Shown piece by piece: positions 1-6,882 of a DNA stretch of 14,966 bases (positions within the stretch are counted from its first letter, which is position 1; each line of letters begins with the position of its first letter). The DNA is from an uncultured Lachnospiraceae bacterium (lineage in GTDB: Bacteria; Bacillota; Clostridia; Lachnospirales; Lachnospiraceae). Position numbers and translations under genes: made by a program. Below the pieces are notes generated by a model, which did not search any database, had not been told where the DNA came from, and saw only the letters and a program-made list of their open reading frames with translations. The stretch spans positions 1 through 14,966 of the forward strand of contig CAKSAI010000046.1 in assembly GCA_934434905.1 (NCBI GenBank), read 5' to 3'.

Positions 1-470
1 GGCAGAAGGAGACGATATTAAAACAAGAGCAGGAATTGCGGAAACTGCAAAAGCAGGTGACCGATCAGGAACAGCAGATAGCAGAGCAGCTTCAGGAGCT
101 GGGGGAAATGCGCTCCTATATCTACTCTCTGAGCGAAAACTGGGAGGAAGAAAACACAGAGAAACGGGAAAGCCCGAAGGTGTCACGCTGGAAGGAGAAG
201 CGGGTGCTTGTGGTCGGCGGGCACAGGAACTGGCAGAATAAATTGCGGGAGTTGTTCCCGAAATGGCAATTTATTTCCGCAGGTCAGAACAATCTGGACG
301 ATGATATGATAAGGGGAAAGGATTGTATCATATGCAATACGGAGGTTCTGGCACATTCTTGCTACTATAAAGTGTTATCTGGCAGAGAAAGGCGGCAGAA
401 ATTATATTATGTGCACAGCAATAATATTCAGAAATGCTTAAAGGAACTGGAACAGCAGATGGAAGCCTGA
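1..470 (+). CDS. DUF2325-like protein, 3' part only
   Basis: The reading frame is open from the window edge (first full codon at 3) to the TGA at 468-470, so the true start lies upstream. About the first 35 visible residues are rich in Gln, Glu, Lys and Leu and look like a coiled coil, with a charged linker after them. The C-terminal ~95 residues begin with RVLVVGGHRNWQNKL and contain a Cys pair in KDCIICNTEV, then YYVHSNN and a final helix. That pattern (VVGG near the start, a Rossmann-like beta-alpha layout, closing Ser/Asn-rich strand) resembles the DUF2325 family, which has no settled function. The TTG at 36 is inside the coiled coil and has no ribosome binding site, so I do not take it as a start. 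The gene ends 21 bases before the -35 box of the next promoter, so it is probably a separate unit from ispE. The family call is moderate. Confidence 0.6.
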   Translation, partial: QKETILKQEQELRKLQKQVTDQEQQIAEQLQELGEMRSYIYSLSENWEEENTEKRESPKVSRWKEKRVLVVGGHRNWQNKLRELFPKWQFISAGQNNLDDDMIRGKDCIICNTEVLAHSCYYKVLSGRERRQKLYYVHSNNIQKCLKELEQQMEA

Positions 471-491
471 CAATCTATTGGCGATATCACA

Positions 492-520
492 TTGACAAAA
501 TCCCTCCGCTATCGTATAAT
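492..520 (+). promoter_or_regulatory. Consensus sigma-A promoter of ispE
   Basis: TTGACA at 492-497 and TATAAT at 515-520 are both perfect matches to the housekeeping -35 and -10 boxes, separated by the optimal 17 bases. Transcription should start near 527, leaving a leader of only about 20 bases before the ispE ATG at 546. The TTG of the -35 box happens to be in frame with ispE and could be mistaken for a start codon. Confidence 0.85.
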
Positions 521-545
521 GTATACAAAATACAGGAGAAATACA

Positions 546-1412
546 ATGTTGGAATTAAATCTGAAAGCTTTAGCAAAGATCAACCTTGGGTTGGATGTGC
601 TGCGGAGACGGGAAGACGGCTACCACGAGGTGCGCATGATCATGCAGACGATCCACCTGTACGACAAGATCCAGATTCGGAAGCTTCCCAAACCGGGGAT
701 AGAAGTGAGCACGAATCTGTACTATCTTCCCGTCAATGAGAATAATCTGGCGTATAAGGCTGCAAAGCTTTTGATGGATGAATTCCAGATAACAGAAGGC
801 GTTCACATCGGCTTGAAGAAGCACATTCCGGTGGCGGCGGGCATGGCGGGCGGAAGCTCGGATGCGGCTGCGGTACTGTTCGGCGTAAATCGAATGTTCC
901 GGTTGGGACTTTCCCGGCAGCAGTTGATGGAACGGGGGGTGAAGATCGGTGCGGATGTACCCTACTGTATCCTGCGGGGGACAGCACTGGCAGAGGGAAT
1001 TGGTGAGAAGCTGACATCCCTGTCTCCGGCTCCGAAATGCCCGGTACTGATCGCCAAACCACCCATCAGTGTTTCCACCAGAATGGTGTATGAGAATCTG
1101 AAGCTGGATGAAAGTACCGTTCACCCGGATATCGATGCGGTGATAAGCGCCATCGAAGCAGGGGATGCGCGAACCATGGCGGAGCATATGGGAAATGTGC
1201 TGGAGTCAGTTACCTGCGTTCGTTATCCGATGATCGTGCAGTTGAAGGATACCATGATGCGATACGGAGCCATGAATGCCATGATGAGCGGCAGCGGCCC
1301 CACTGTTTTTGGACTTTTCCCGGATCGGAAGACAGCGCGGACGGCGCTTCTTGAGATTCGACGGCAAGGGCTGGCAAAGCAGGTGTATCTGACAGACATG
1401 TATAACAATTAA
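546..1412 (+). CDS. ispE: 4-diphosphocytidyl-2-C-methyl-D-erythritol kinase
   Basis: IspE uses ATP to phosphorylate the 2-hydroxyl of CDP-methylerythritol, a cytosolic step of the MEP (non-mevalonate) isoprenoid pathway. The 288-residue protein has the GHMP-kinase layout: K11 and N13 in the N-terminal LKALAKINLGLDV strand, the glycine-rich ATP loop PVAAGMAGGSSDAAA at 95-109, the likely catalytic aspartate D137 in IGADVPYC, and the C-terminal MMSGSGPTVFGLF motif 3. Length is typical of the family. I chose ATG 546 because AGGAG (534-538) sits 7 bases upstream and because IspE proteins begin close to the AKINLGL strand. An in-frame upstream TTG at 492 is the promoter -35 box and would lie before the transcription start. 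The gene is followed after 56 bases by the GntR gene, probably on the same transcript. Confidence 0.95.
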   Translation: MLELNLKALAKINLGLDVLRRREDGYHEVRMIMQTIHLYDKIQIRKLPKPGIEVSTNLYYLPVNENNLAYKAAKLLMDEFQITEGVHIGLKKHIPVAAGMAGGSSDAAAVLFGVNRMFRLGLSRQQLMERGVKIGADVPYCILRGTALAEGIGEKLTSLSPAPKCPVLIAKPPISVSTRMVYENLKLDESTVHPDIDAVISAIEAGDARTMAEHMGNVLESVTCVRYPMIVQLKDTMMRYGAMNAMMSGSGPTVFGLFPDRKTARTALLEIRRQGLAKQVYLTDMYNN

Positions 1413-1414
1413 TA

Positions 1415-1446
1415 CTGCCAGTGACAAAAAGTCAAAAGAATGGCAG
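1415..1446 (+). other. Small hairpin between ispE and the GntR gene
   Basis: CTGCCA (1415-1420) pairs with TGGCAG (1441-1446), and inside it TGAC (1422-1425) pairs with GTCA (1431-1434) around an AAAAA loop. There is no T-run after it, so it is not a convincing terminator. It could modulate read-through or mRNA stability between the two genes, or be chance. Confidence 0.3.
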
Positions 1447-1468
1447 ATAATATAAACAGGAGGCAGTT

Positions 1469-2143
1469 ATGACAGAAAATTTAGAATTAAATATGGATGC
1501 CTATCTTCCTCTGAGGGATGTTGTGTTTAATACCTTGCGGGAAGCAATCTTGAAGGGAGAATTGAAGCCGGGCGAGCGGCTGATGGAGCTGCAGCTGGCA
1601 GCTAAGCTGGGGGTCAGTCGGACACCGATCCGGGAGGCTATCCGCATGCTGGAGCAGGAGGGGCTGGCGGTGACGTACCCCAGGAAGGGTGCCGAGGTCG
1701 CCAAGATGACCGAGAAGGATATGGAGGATGTTCTTAAGATTCGAAAAGCACTGGATGAACTGGCAGTGCAGCTGGCTTGTGATAAGATCACGGATCAGCA
1801 GCTTCGACAGTTGAAGCTGGCGATGAGGGATTTTGAAGAGTCCACCAGAGTCAGAAATGTGAAGAAGGTGGCTCAGGCGGATGTGGACTTCCACGATGCG
1901 ATCTACAAAGCAGCGGATAATCCGAAGCTGATGACACTGCTTAATAATCTCAGGGAGCAGATGTACCGTTACCGGGTGGAGTATCTGAAGGATGAGAAGA
2001 GTTACCCGACCTTGATCGCGGAGCATCAGGAGATATACGAGGGACTTTCACGCAGGGATGTGGAGTTTGTAGTGCAGGCCATGGGGCGGCATGTGATGAA
2101 TCAGGAGAAGGTCGTTAAGAATATTATCCGGGAGCAGGAATAA
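1469..2143 (+). CDS. GntR-family regulator with FCD domain
   Basis: This is a 224-residue transcription factor of the FadR subgroup. Residues 12-76 form the GntR winged helix: LREAILKGELKPGERL, then the recognition region LAAKLGVSRTPIREAIRMLE (43-62) and the wing. The rest is an all-helical FCD domain that senses a small molecule, often an organic or sugar acid, with a metal site. Likely metal ligands visible are the Asp in FHDAIYKA, the His in IAEHQEIY and the His in MGRHVMNQ. The ligand cannot be read from the sequence. ATG 1469 has AGGAGG (1458-1463) five bases upstream. It lies 56 bases after ispE with no clear promoter in between, so it is probably co-transcribed. No operator-like dyad is evident nearby. 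Confidence 0.9.
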   Translation: MTENLELNMDAYLPLRDVVFNTLREAILKGELKPGERLMELQLAAKLGVSRTPIREAIRMLEQEGLAVTYPRKGAEVAKMTEKDMEDVLKIRKALDELAVQLACDKITDQQLRQLKLAMRDFEESTRVRNVKKVAQADVDFHDAIYKAADNPKLMTLLNNLREQMYRYRVEYLKDEKSYPTLIAEHQEIYEGLSRRDVEFVVQAMGRHVMNQEKVVKNIIREQE

Positions 2144-2159
2144 TTTAGTTGATTTGAGA

Positions 2160-2195
2160 GAAACTGTCTATGGTGATGACTATAGGCAGTTTTCT
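2160..2195 (+). terminator. Possible intrinsic terminator after the GntR gene
   Basis: AAACTGTCTAT (2161-2171) pairs with ATAGGCAGTTT (2182-2192) with one G-U pair and a 10-base loop. The 3' arm runs into TTTTCTATT. The stem is good but the T-run is short and partly inside the stem, and the gerA ribosome binding site begins only 5-6 bases later. It may be a weak terminator or a hairpin in the gerA leader. Confidence 0.5.
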
Positions 2196-2214
2196 ATTAT
2201 GGAAGGAATAAGTT

Positions 2215-3720
2215 ATGTCAACTAAAATTGTTGCCGATCTGGAAAAAAATATAGAAGTGTTTCAGCAGATATTCTCAGACTGTGCCGACATCAAGACACG
2301 GCGCATGAAGCTGGGGCGGGAGCTTGGGGTGGAGTGTTTTATCGCCTACATTGAGGTGGCGGTTGGAAATATGCTGCTGGAGGATTCGGTGATAGGAAAA
2401 CTCCTGAATACACTGTGGGGAATGCCGGAGGAGAAGATTCTTTCGTACCTCAGGGAAAATGGTGTGGGAATCTCGGATGTGACGGAGTATCGGGACATGG
2501 AGGATGCAGCGGCAGGGTTGCTGACCGGAGATGCCATTTTCCTGGTAGACGGGTATGACCGGGCGCTGAAGATCAGCGACAAGGGCTATCCGGGCATGGG
2601 CGTGCGGGAAACGGATTCGGAGAAGGTACTCAGGGGCTCCAATGAGGGATTTACGGAGTCTGTGAAGGTGAATACGGCACTGGTGCGAAAAAGGCTTCGA
2701 ACACCGGGGGTGAAGGTGCGGGAATCCTTCGCCGGGAGACGTTCGGGTACCAATGTAGATCTGATGTACATGGAGGATCTGATCCGGCCGGAGCTGCTTA
2801 GTGCCATTGAGGAAAGGCTTTCTGACTTTGAGATTGATGGCGTGCTGGACAGCGGAATCATCGAACAACTGACGGAGGAAAACTGGCTATCGCCTTTTCC
2901 GCAGTTTCAGACCACCCAGCGGCCGGACCGGGCGGCCATGGCGATCCTGGAGGGCCGCATTGTGCTGCTGGTAGACAATTCGCCGGTGGCGCTGATCCTT
3001 CCTACGGACTACAATTCCTTCATACAGACCAGTGATGACTATTACAGTCGTTGGGAGATTGCTTCCTTTACCAGGGCGCTTCGCTATGTGGCGTCCTTTC
3101 TGGCTATGGCGCTGCCGGGGCTGTATCTGGCAGTGACGAATTTCCATACACAGATCCTGCCGACGGATTTGTTGCTGTCCTTTGCGGCGGCTCGCCAGGG
3201 AGTGCCGTTTCCGGCGGTGGTGGAGATCCTGATCATGGAGCTGGCATTTGAACTTCTGCGGGAAGCCGGGGTGCGCCTTCCGGGAGCCATGGGAAATACC
3301 ATCGGCATCGTGGGCGGCCTGATCATCGGGCAGGCGGCGGTGGATGCCAATATCGTCAGCCCTATCGTGGTTATCGTGGTGGCTCTGACGGCACTCTGTT
3401 CCTTCGCCATACCCAATGAGGAATTTGCCACAGCCTTCCGTATATTGAAGTTTGGCTTTATCTTTCTCTGTGCATGGCTGGGATTTTTCGGCTTCCTCCT
3501 GGGGCTGCTGGTGCTGCTGGTACACCTCTCCGGGCTGGAGAGCTTTGGTATCCCGTATCTCATGCCCTTTGTCGGAGCAGACCTGAATGATTACAGGGAT
3601 CAGAGAGATTCGCTGCTGCGTCTGCCGCTGGCATTGCTGAAACGGCGGCCCATCTATACCAGAGAGGGCGCCAGGATCCGGCTTCGGACAAAGCGGAAGA
3701 ACGGGAAAAACGAATCATAG
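2215..3720 (+). CDS. gerA: GerA-family spore germination protein (A subunit)
   Basis: A subunit of an inner-spore-membrane germinant receptor. The family senses nutrients in dormant spores, and GerAA-type subunits are now thought to form an ion channel. The 501-residue protein has a long soluble N-terminal part (about 1-285) carrying the family features FLVDGYDRAL, ESFAGRRSGTNVDLMYMEDL and ILEGRIVLLVDNSPVALILP. A membrane domain follows from about 290, with the hallmark stretches LLLSFAAARQGVPFPAVVEI, LREAGVRLPGAMGNTIGIVG and FGIPYLMPF. A basic C-terminal tail (KRRPIYTREGARIRLRTKRK) ends the protein. Start ATG 2215 has GGAAGG (2201-2206) eight bases upstream. The fused GerB-GerC gene follows 41 bases later, so the two genes give a complete three-part receptor. 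Forespore (sigma-G) expression is expected from the family, but I could not assign such a promoter with confidence. Confidence 0.95.
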   Translation: MSTKIVADLEKNIEVFQQIFSDCADIKTRRMKLGRELGVECFIAYIEVAVGNMLLEDSVIGKLLNTLWGMPEEKILSYLRENGVGISDVTEYRDMEDAAAGLLTGDAIFLVDGYDRALKISDKGYPGMGVRETDSEKVLRGSNEGFTESVKVNTALVRKRLRTPGVKVRESFAGRRSGTNVDLMYMEDLIRPELLSAIEERLSDFEIDGVLDSGIIEQLTEENWLSPFPQFQTTQRPDRAAMAILEGRIVLLVDNSPVALILPTDYNSFIQTSDDYYSRWEIASFTRALRYVASFLAMALPGLYLAVTNFHTQILPTDLLLSFAAARQGVPFPAVVEILIMELAFELLREAGVRLPGAMGNTIGIVGGLIIGQAAVDANIVSPIVVIVVALTALCSFAIPNEEFATAFRILKFGFIFLCAWLGFFGFLLGLLVLLVHLSGLESFGIPYLMPFVGADLNDYRDQRDSLLRLPLALLKRRPIYTREGARIRLRTKRKNGKNES

Positions 3721-3722
3721 GA

Positions 3723-3742
3723 ATGCAAAAATATGGTTGCAT
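3723..3742 (+). other. Inverted repeat between gerA and gerB-gerC
   Basis: ATGCAA (3723-3728) and TTGCAT (3737-3742) form a 6-bp inverted repeat with an 8-base loop, just before the AAGGAGG (3748-3754) of the next gene. It is too weak for a terminator and may be incidental or affect translation. Confidence 0.25.
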
Positions 3743-3761
3743 GTAGCAAGGAGGGGAAAGT

Positions 3762-5933
3762 ATGTTTTCAAGTAATCGTAAAATCTCCGTGCGGCAGGCA
3801 CGTCGGCTGATGATCCTGGATCTGTTCGGAATCAGCAGCCTGTTGCTGCCCGGTCTGTTGGCACAGACAGCGGGAACGGATGGAATCTTCTGTATTGCCG
3901 CCGCGACGCTTCTGGCTTTTGGCTACCTGTGGCTGCTGGAAAAGGTCATGAATCGGACAAAAGGGGATTATTATAGGTACTTGAAGCGTGTGTGCGGAAG
4001 TGTTTTTGCAGATATACTGATGATATTTTATCTGTTCTTCTTTCTGCTGCTGGCAGCCTTCGGGGTGTATCAGCTGACCGGGCTGATACGAGCCTGGCTG
4101 CTGCCGGAGGGATCCTTTGACCTGATCTGTTTCCTGTTGCTGGCGGTGGCAGCTTATGCTGCTGTGCGGGGAATGGAGGTACGCGCCCGTATCTATGAGA
4201 TCCTTTTCTGGATCCTGGGGCTTCCATTGCTTTTGATGCTGATCCTGGCAGCCAGAGGGGTGAATGTCGATTACTGGACGCCTGTGGCGGTAACCTCGTT
4301 TTCCGGATTTTCCGGCGGAACGCTGACGGTATTTGCCTTCTTCCTGCCATTATTTTTTATCCAGTTTCTAAAGCCATGGTGTGCAAGGCCGGAGCGTCTT
4401 TCCAGCAGCGCCAGATGGGCGGTTGGAATTACGGCGGTGCTTATCGGAGCGATCTATCTGATCCTCCTTGGAACCTTTCAGGTAAAAACCATAGAGGCAT
4501 TGAAGCGCCCGGTCATCACGCTCATGAGCATGGTGAAGCTGCCGGGGGAGTTCTTCGCCCGGCTGGATGCCTTTATGACTGCGATCTGGTTTTTCTCGCT
4601 GTTTGCACTGATCAATACCGGTGTGTTTTATTCGGGCCATGTATTAAAGGAGCTTTTTCATGAAAAAAAGACCAATTACGGGCTGTTGGCGGTATTGATT
4701 CTGGAATTTGGCATTGCCAGGTGGTTTTATGTATATCCCCAGGCGGAGGAGGTTTTTGCGATGTATATCAAATACGTGGCGATTCCGGTGCTTGTGCTTT
4801 TGCCGATCCTGCTTCTTTTGTTATCTAATAGGAAAAAAATAAATGTGCTTCTTTTGGTAATGGCATCGCTTCTGCTTTTTACAGGCTGTTCTGCCAGAGA
4901 ATTGGAGGATCGGGGGTTCCCCATGGCAGTAGGCATTGATAAAGAGAAGGACGATATTGTGATCACCTTCGACTTCCCGGATCTGTCGGAGAGCGAAAAA
5001 GGCGAGAGCCCAAGCCAGAGACCCTTAAGCTTCTCGGTGCAGGGCGGGGCATATTACGAGGCGCAGAAGGCCTATGAGAACAACACCAACAAAGTGCTGG
5101 ATTACAGCCATCTAAAAGCGATTGTTATCGGGGAAGCATTGCTTGCGGATGACCAGGCGCTGCGGGAGCTGCTGGCATTCTTAGAGCAGGAGGAGCTGTT
5201 GGCAAGGAATATCAGTCTGTTTGCGACGTCCGGCAAGGCGGCGGATATTCTGGCGTTGACGGAGGAGACAAGCGGAACCATGGGAAAATATCTGGAACAG
5301 ATGGTAGATGCTCAGAAGGATTTTAAGGAAAATAAGGTGGTGACCTTGGGGGATCTGATGAATCAGTGGCACAACAGGAATGAGGTGTTATTGATCCCAG
5401 TGCTCGCAGATAACGGAAATGTACCTGCCATCACAGAATACGCGGTTCTGGCGGCCTTTGCCTACAAAGGAAACATCTCTGTGGAGGACAGCATGAAGTC
5501 ATTTCTCTGTCAGAATCTTCTGGAGCGTTTTCTCTATCAGCTGGAGGATGGAACCGTGTTTCAGCTCACGGATCTTAGAGCAGCGATGCGGATCAGCAGC
5601 GGGAATCCGGGAACTGCGGTACAGAACGGTGGTGAAGATCCGATTGTGATCACCATCGCATTGACCGGAGATGCGCAAGTGCAGAAGGCGGCCAAGGGTG
5701 ACATACTGACAAGAGGTAAGTTGAAAAAGGAGCTGGACCGGCAGTTGGAGGAATCTATGGCACTGACCGCTGACCGGATGAAGGAAACGCCGGGTATGGA
5801 TATCGCCAACAGTTATATCCGGCTGGGGGGATATGCCAGGGAACTGTATGAACAGTATCAGCAGGATTACGAAGGCTATGGAGAGCATATAGCTTATCGA
5901 TTTTCGGTGGATATGGATGTAGTGAATGAATAA
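3762..5933 (+). CDS. gerB-gerC: Fused GerB-type permease and GerC-type lipoprotein
   Basis: One 723-residue frame carries two receptor subunits usually encoded separately. Residues 1-~361 are a GerB/GerAB-type APC-superfamily permease with about ten membrane segments. It opens with the typical ISVRQARRLMILDLFGISSL and ends in the hydrophobic YVAIPVLVLLPILLLLLSNRKK. Residues ~362-723 are a full-length Ger(x)C protein: a lipobox LFTGC with Cys376, then SARELEDRGFPMAVGIDKEK at the start of the mature part, and the C-terminal domain to IAYRFSVDMDVVNE. The joint passes through an A7 run (4833-4839). Removing one A would give TAA right after RKK, a normal GerB end, with GTG 4845 as a candidate GerC start. 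Start ATG 3762 has AAGGAGG (3748-3754) seven bases upstream. If the fusion is real, Cys376 may not be lipidated, since the signal segment would be an internal membrane helix. Both family calls are secure; whether one polypeptide is made is open. Confidence 0.9.
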   Translation: MFSSNRKISVRQARRLMILDLFGISSLLLPGLLAQTAGTDGIFCIAAATLLAFGYLWLLEKVMNRTKGDYYRYLKRVCGSVFADILMIFYLFFFLLLAAFGVYQLTGLIRAWLLPEGSFDLICFLLLAVAAYAAVRGMEVRARIYEILFWILGLPLLLMLILAARGVNVDYWTPVAVTSFSGFSGGTLTVFAFFLPLFFIQFLKPWCARPERLSSSARWAVGITAVLIGAIYLILLGTFQVKTIEALKRPVITLMSMVKLPGEFFARLDAFMTAIWFFSLFALINTGVFYSGHVLKELFHEKKTNYGLLAVLILEFGIARWFYVYPQAEEVFAMYIKYVAIPVLVLLPILLLLLSNRKKINVLLLVMASLLLFTGCSARELEDRGFPMAVGIDKEKDDIVITFDFPDLSESEKGESPSQRPLSFSVQGGAYYEAQKAYENNTNKVLDYSHLKAIVIGEALLADDQALRELLAFLEQEELLARNISLFATSGKAADILALTEETSGTMGKYLEQMVDAQKDFKENKVVTLGDLMNQWHNRNEVLLIPVLADNGNVPAITEYAVLAAFAYKGNISVEDSMKSFLCQNLLERFLYQLEDGTVFQLTDLRAAMRISSGNPGTAVQNGGEDPIVITIALTGDAQVQKAAKGDILTRGKLKKELDRQLEESMALTADRMKETPGMDIANSYIRLGGYARELYEQYQQDYEGYGEHIAYRFSVDMDVVNE

Positions 5934-5985
5934 ATCGGAAATTTCTGGAAATAATCCTCTTATCAGCAACAAGGAGGAGAACGTA

Positions 5986-6648
5986 ATGAAACCAACGAAC
6001 ATGTCCATTACAAAGACATTGCCGCGAATGAAAGCATATGCATTGCCATTGTGCAAACGGATTGCCGCCTGCATAGCGTTTTTTGTTATTGCAGCTATCG
6101 GCACATACCAATACAGCCAGGAGCGGCTTGCCCAGGAGCTCGCAGAGAAGGTGATCCGCTTTCACGTGCGTGCCAACAGCGACAGCAAGGCGGATCAGGA
6201 CTTAAAGCTTCTGGTGCGGGATGCCGTAGGTGCTTACATGCACCGGGAGCTGTCCGGGATCACCGATGCCGGGGAGAGCAGGGAGAAGATAAAGCAGGAT
6301 CTTCCGGCAATTATAGACACAGCAAGAAGCACAATAGCCGAACAGGGCTATGATTATCCTGTCACGGCAGCCCTCACACAAGCCCGGTTTCCCAAGAAAA
6401 CATATGGCAGCTACACCTTTCCTGCCGGTGAATACGAAGCACTTCAGTTGAACATCGGTCAGGGAAAAGGGAAAAACTGGTGGTGCGTCATGTATCCCAA
6501 CATGTGCTTTTCCGGCAGCGTATATGAAGTGGTCGACGAGGAAACGAAAGAATCCTTAAAGCAGGTACTGACCAGCGAAGAATACGAAGCCATTATGGAC
6601 AGCGGCAATTATGAAGTGAGGTTGAAGTGGCTTTCATTCTTGGATTAA
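5986..6648 (+). CDS. spoIIR: Stage II sporulation protein R
   Basis: SpoIIR is the forespore signal that activates the SpoIIGA protease, which processes pro-sigma-E in the mother cell. The 220-residue protein has a basic N-terminus, a membrane segment or uncleaved signal at about 26-41 (IAACIAFFVIAAIGTY), and the family stretches VIRFHVRANSDSKADQDLKL, LVRDAVGAYM, FPAGEYEALQLNIGQGKGKN and WWCVMYPNMCFS. I chose ATG 5986 because AAGGAGG (5971-5977) lies 8 bases upstream. An earlier in-frame ATG at 5926 overlaps the end of the gerB-gerC frame and lacks a comparable site. The gene follows gerB-gerC by 52 bases and is probably at least partly co-transcribed with it. Its stop codon is the first three bases of the structured element at 6646-6808. 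Confidence 0.93.
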   Translation: MKPTNMSITKTLPRMKAYALPLCKRIAACIAFFVIAAIGTYQYSQERLAQELAEKVIRFHVRANSDSKADQDLKLLVRDAVGAYMHRELSGITDAGESREKIKQDLPAIIDTARSTIAEQGYDYPVTAALTQARFPKKTYGSYTFPAGEYEALQLNIGQGKGKNWWCVMYPNMCFSGSVYEVVDEETKESLKQVLTSEEYEAIMDSGNYEVRLKWLSFLD

Positions 6649-6808
6649 CAGTTCAGATCACGCCCATTCGCAAAACCGCACTCACGTGCTTTCCGTTGCT
6701 TCGCAACTCCTTTTGCTCATAATCTGGGCGTTCCGCTCATAGCCAGCCGAACGTGCTCATTCATGCAAGCATGATTCGCCCGTTTCGTAGGCTATGGCTG
6801 AACTGTTA
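6646..6808 (+). repeat. Two-armed structured element with 11-bp inverted ends
   Basis: TAACAGTTCAG (6646-6656) and CTGAACTGTTA (6798-6808) are perfect inverted copies. They enclose two branched arms. Arm A: ACGCCCA (6660-6666) with TGGGCGT (6725-6731), GCAAAA (6670-6675) with TTTTGC (6711-6716), GCAC (6678-6681) with GTGC (6686-6689), and GTTGC (6695-6699) with GCAAC (6703-6707). Arm B: CATAGCC (6738-6744) with GGCTATG (6790-6796), an imperfect GAACG/CGTTT pair, and TCATG (6761-6765) with CATGA (6770-6774). GCTCAT recurs at 6715, 6735 and 6755. No T-run follows, no target-site duplication is evident, and there is no reading frame of interest inside. It could be a small non-autonomous mobile repeat, a structured RNA, or a processing/termination element for spoIIR. 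The rest of the spoIIR-murI gap (6809-6882) holds a candidate promoter and a weak ribosome binding site. Confidence 0.65.
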
Positions 6809-6820
6809 CTATAATACTGC

Positions 6821-6849
6821 TTGCATATTTCCCTCGGAAAGGTTAAAAT
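6821..6849 (+). promoter_or_regulatory. Candidate sigma-A promoter of murI
   Basis: TTGCAT (6821-6826) and TAAAAT (6844-6849) are separated by 17 bases. The -10 box matches consensus at five of six positions and the -35 box at three, starting with TTG. Transcription would start near 6856, giving a leader of about 27 bases to the murI ATG. A second TATAAT at 6810-6815 has no acceptable -35 box. Confidence 0.5.
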
Positions 6850-6882
6850 AAGTCTACAAGATTTATTTGGAGCGTACATAAT

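Noticed and set aside
492..545. TTG at 492 as an earlier ispE start
   Set aside because: It is the -35 box of a consensus promoter, lies upstream of the expected transcription start, and lacks a ribosome binding site. ATG 546 has AGGAG at the right distance.
434..739. A 101-codon + strand frame across the start of ispE
   Set aside because: It overlaps ispE out of frame, has low-complexity charged sequence and no ribosome binding site; a shadow frame.
570..1187. Long minus-strand frames opposite ispE, and similar ones opposite the GntR, ger, murI, galU and SGNH genes
   Set aside because: All are antisense to well-supported genes, are rich in His, Arg, Ser or Pro typical of shadow frames, and match no family I know.
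5885..5918. Possible sigma-F promoter for spoIIR (GCATA at 5885 and GGATATGGAT at 5909)
   Set aside because: The spacing is about 19 bases, too long, and the -10-like part lacks a key T; not convincing inside coding sequence.
5926..5985. Earlier spoIIR start at ATG 5926
   Set aside because: It overlaps the gerB-gerC end, has no good ribosome binding site, and adds 20 polar residues before a start with AAGGAGG at ideal distance.
6646..6808. Reading the structured element as a plain intrinsic terminator, or as a self-contained IS
   Set aside because: There is no T-run after the outer stem, no transposase frame inside, and no clear target-site duplication at the flanks.
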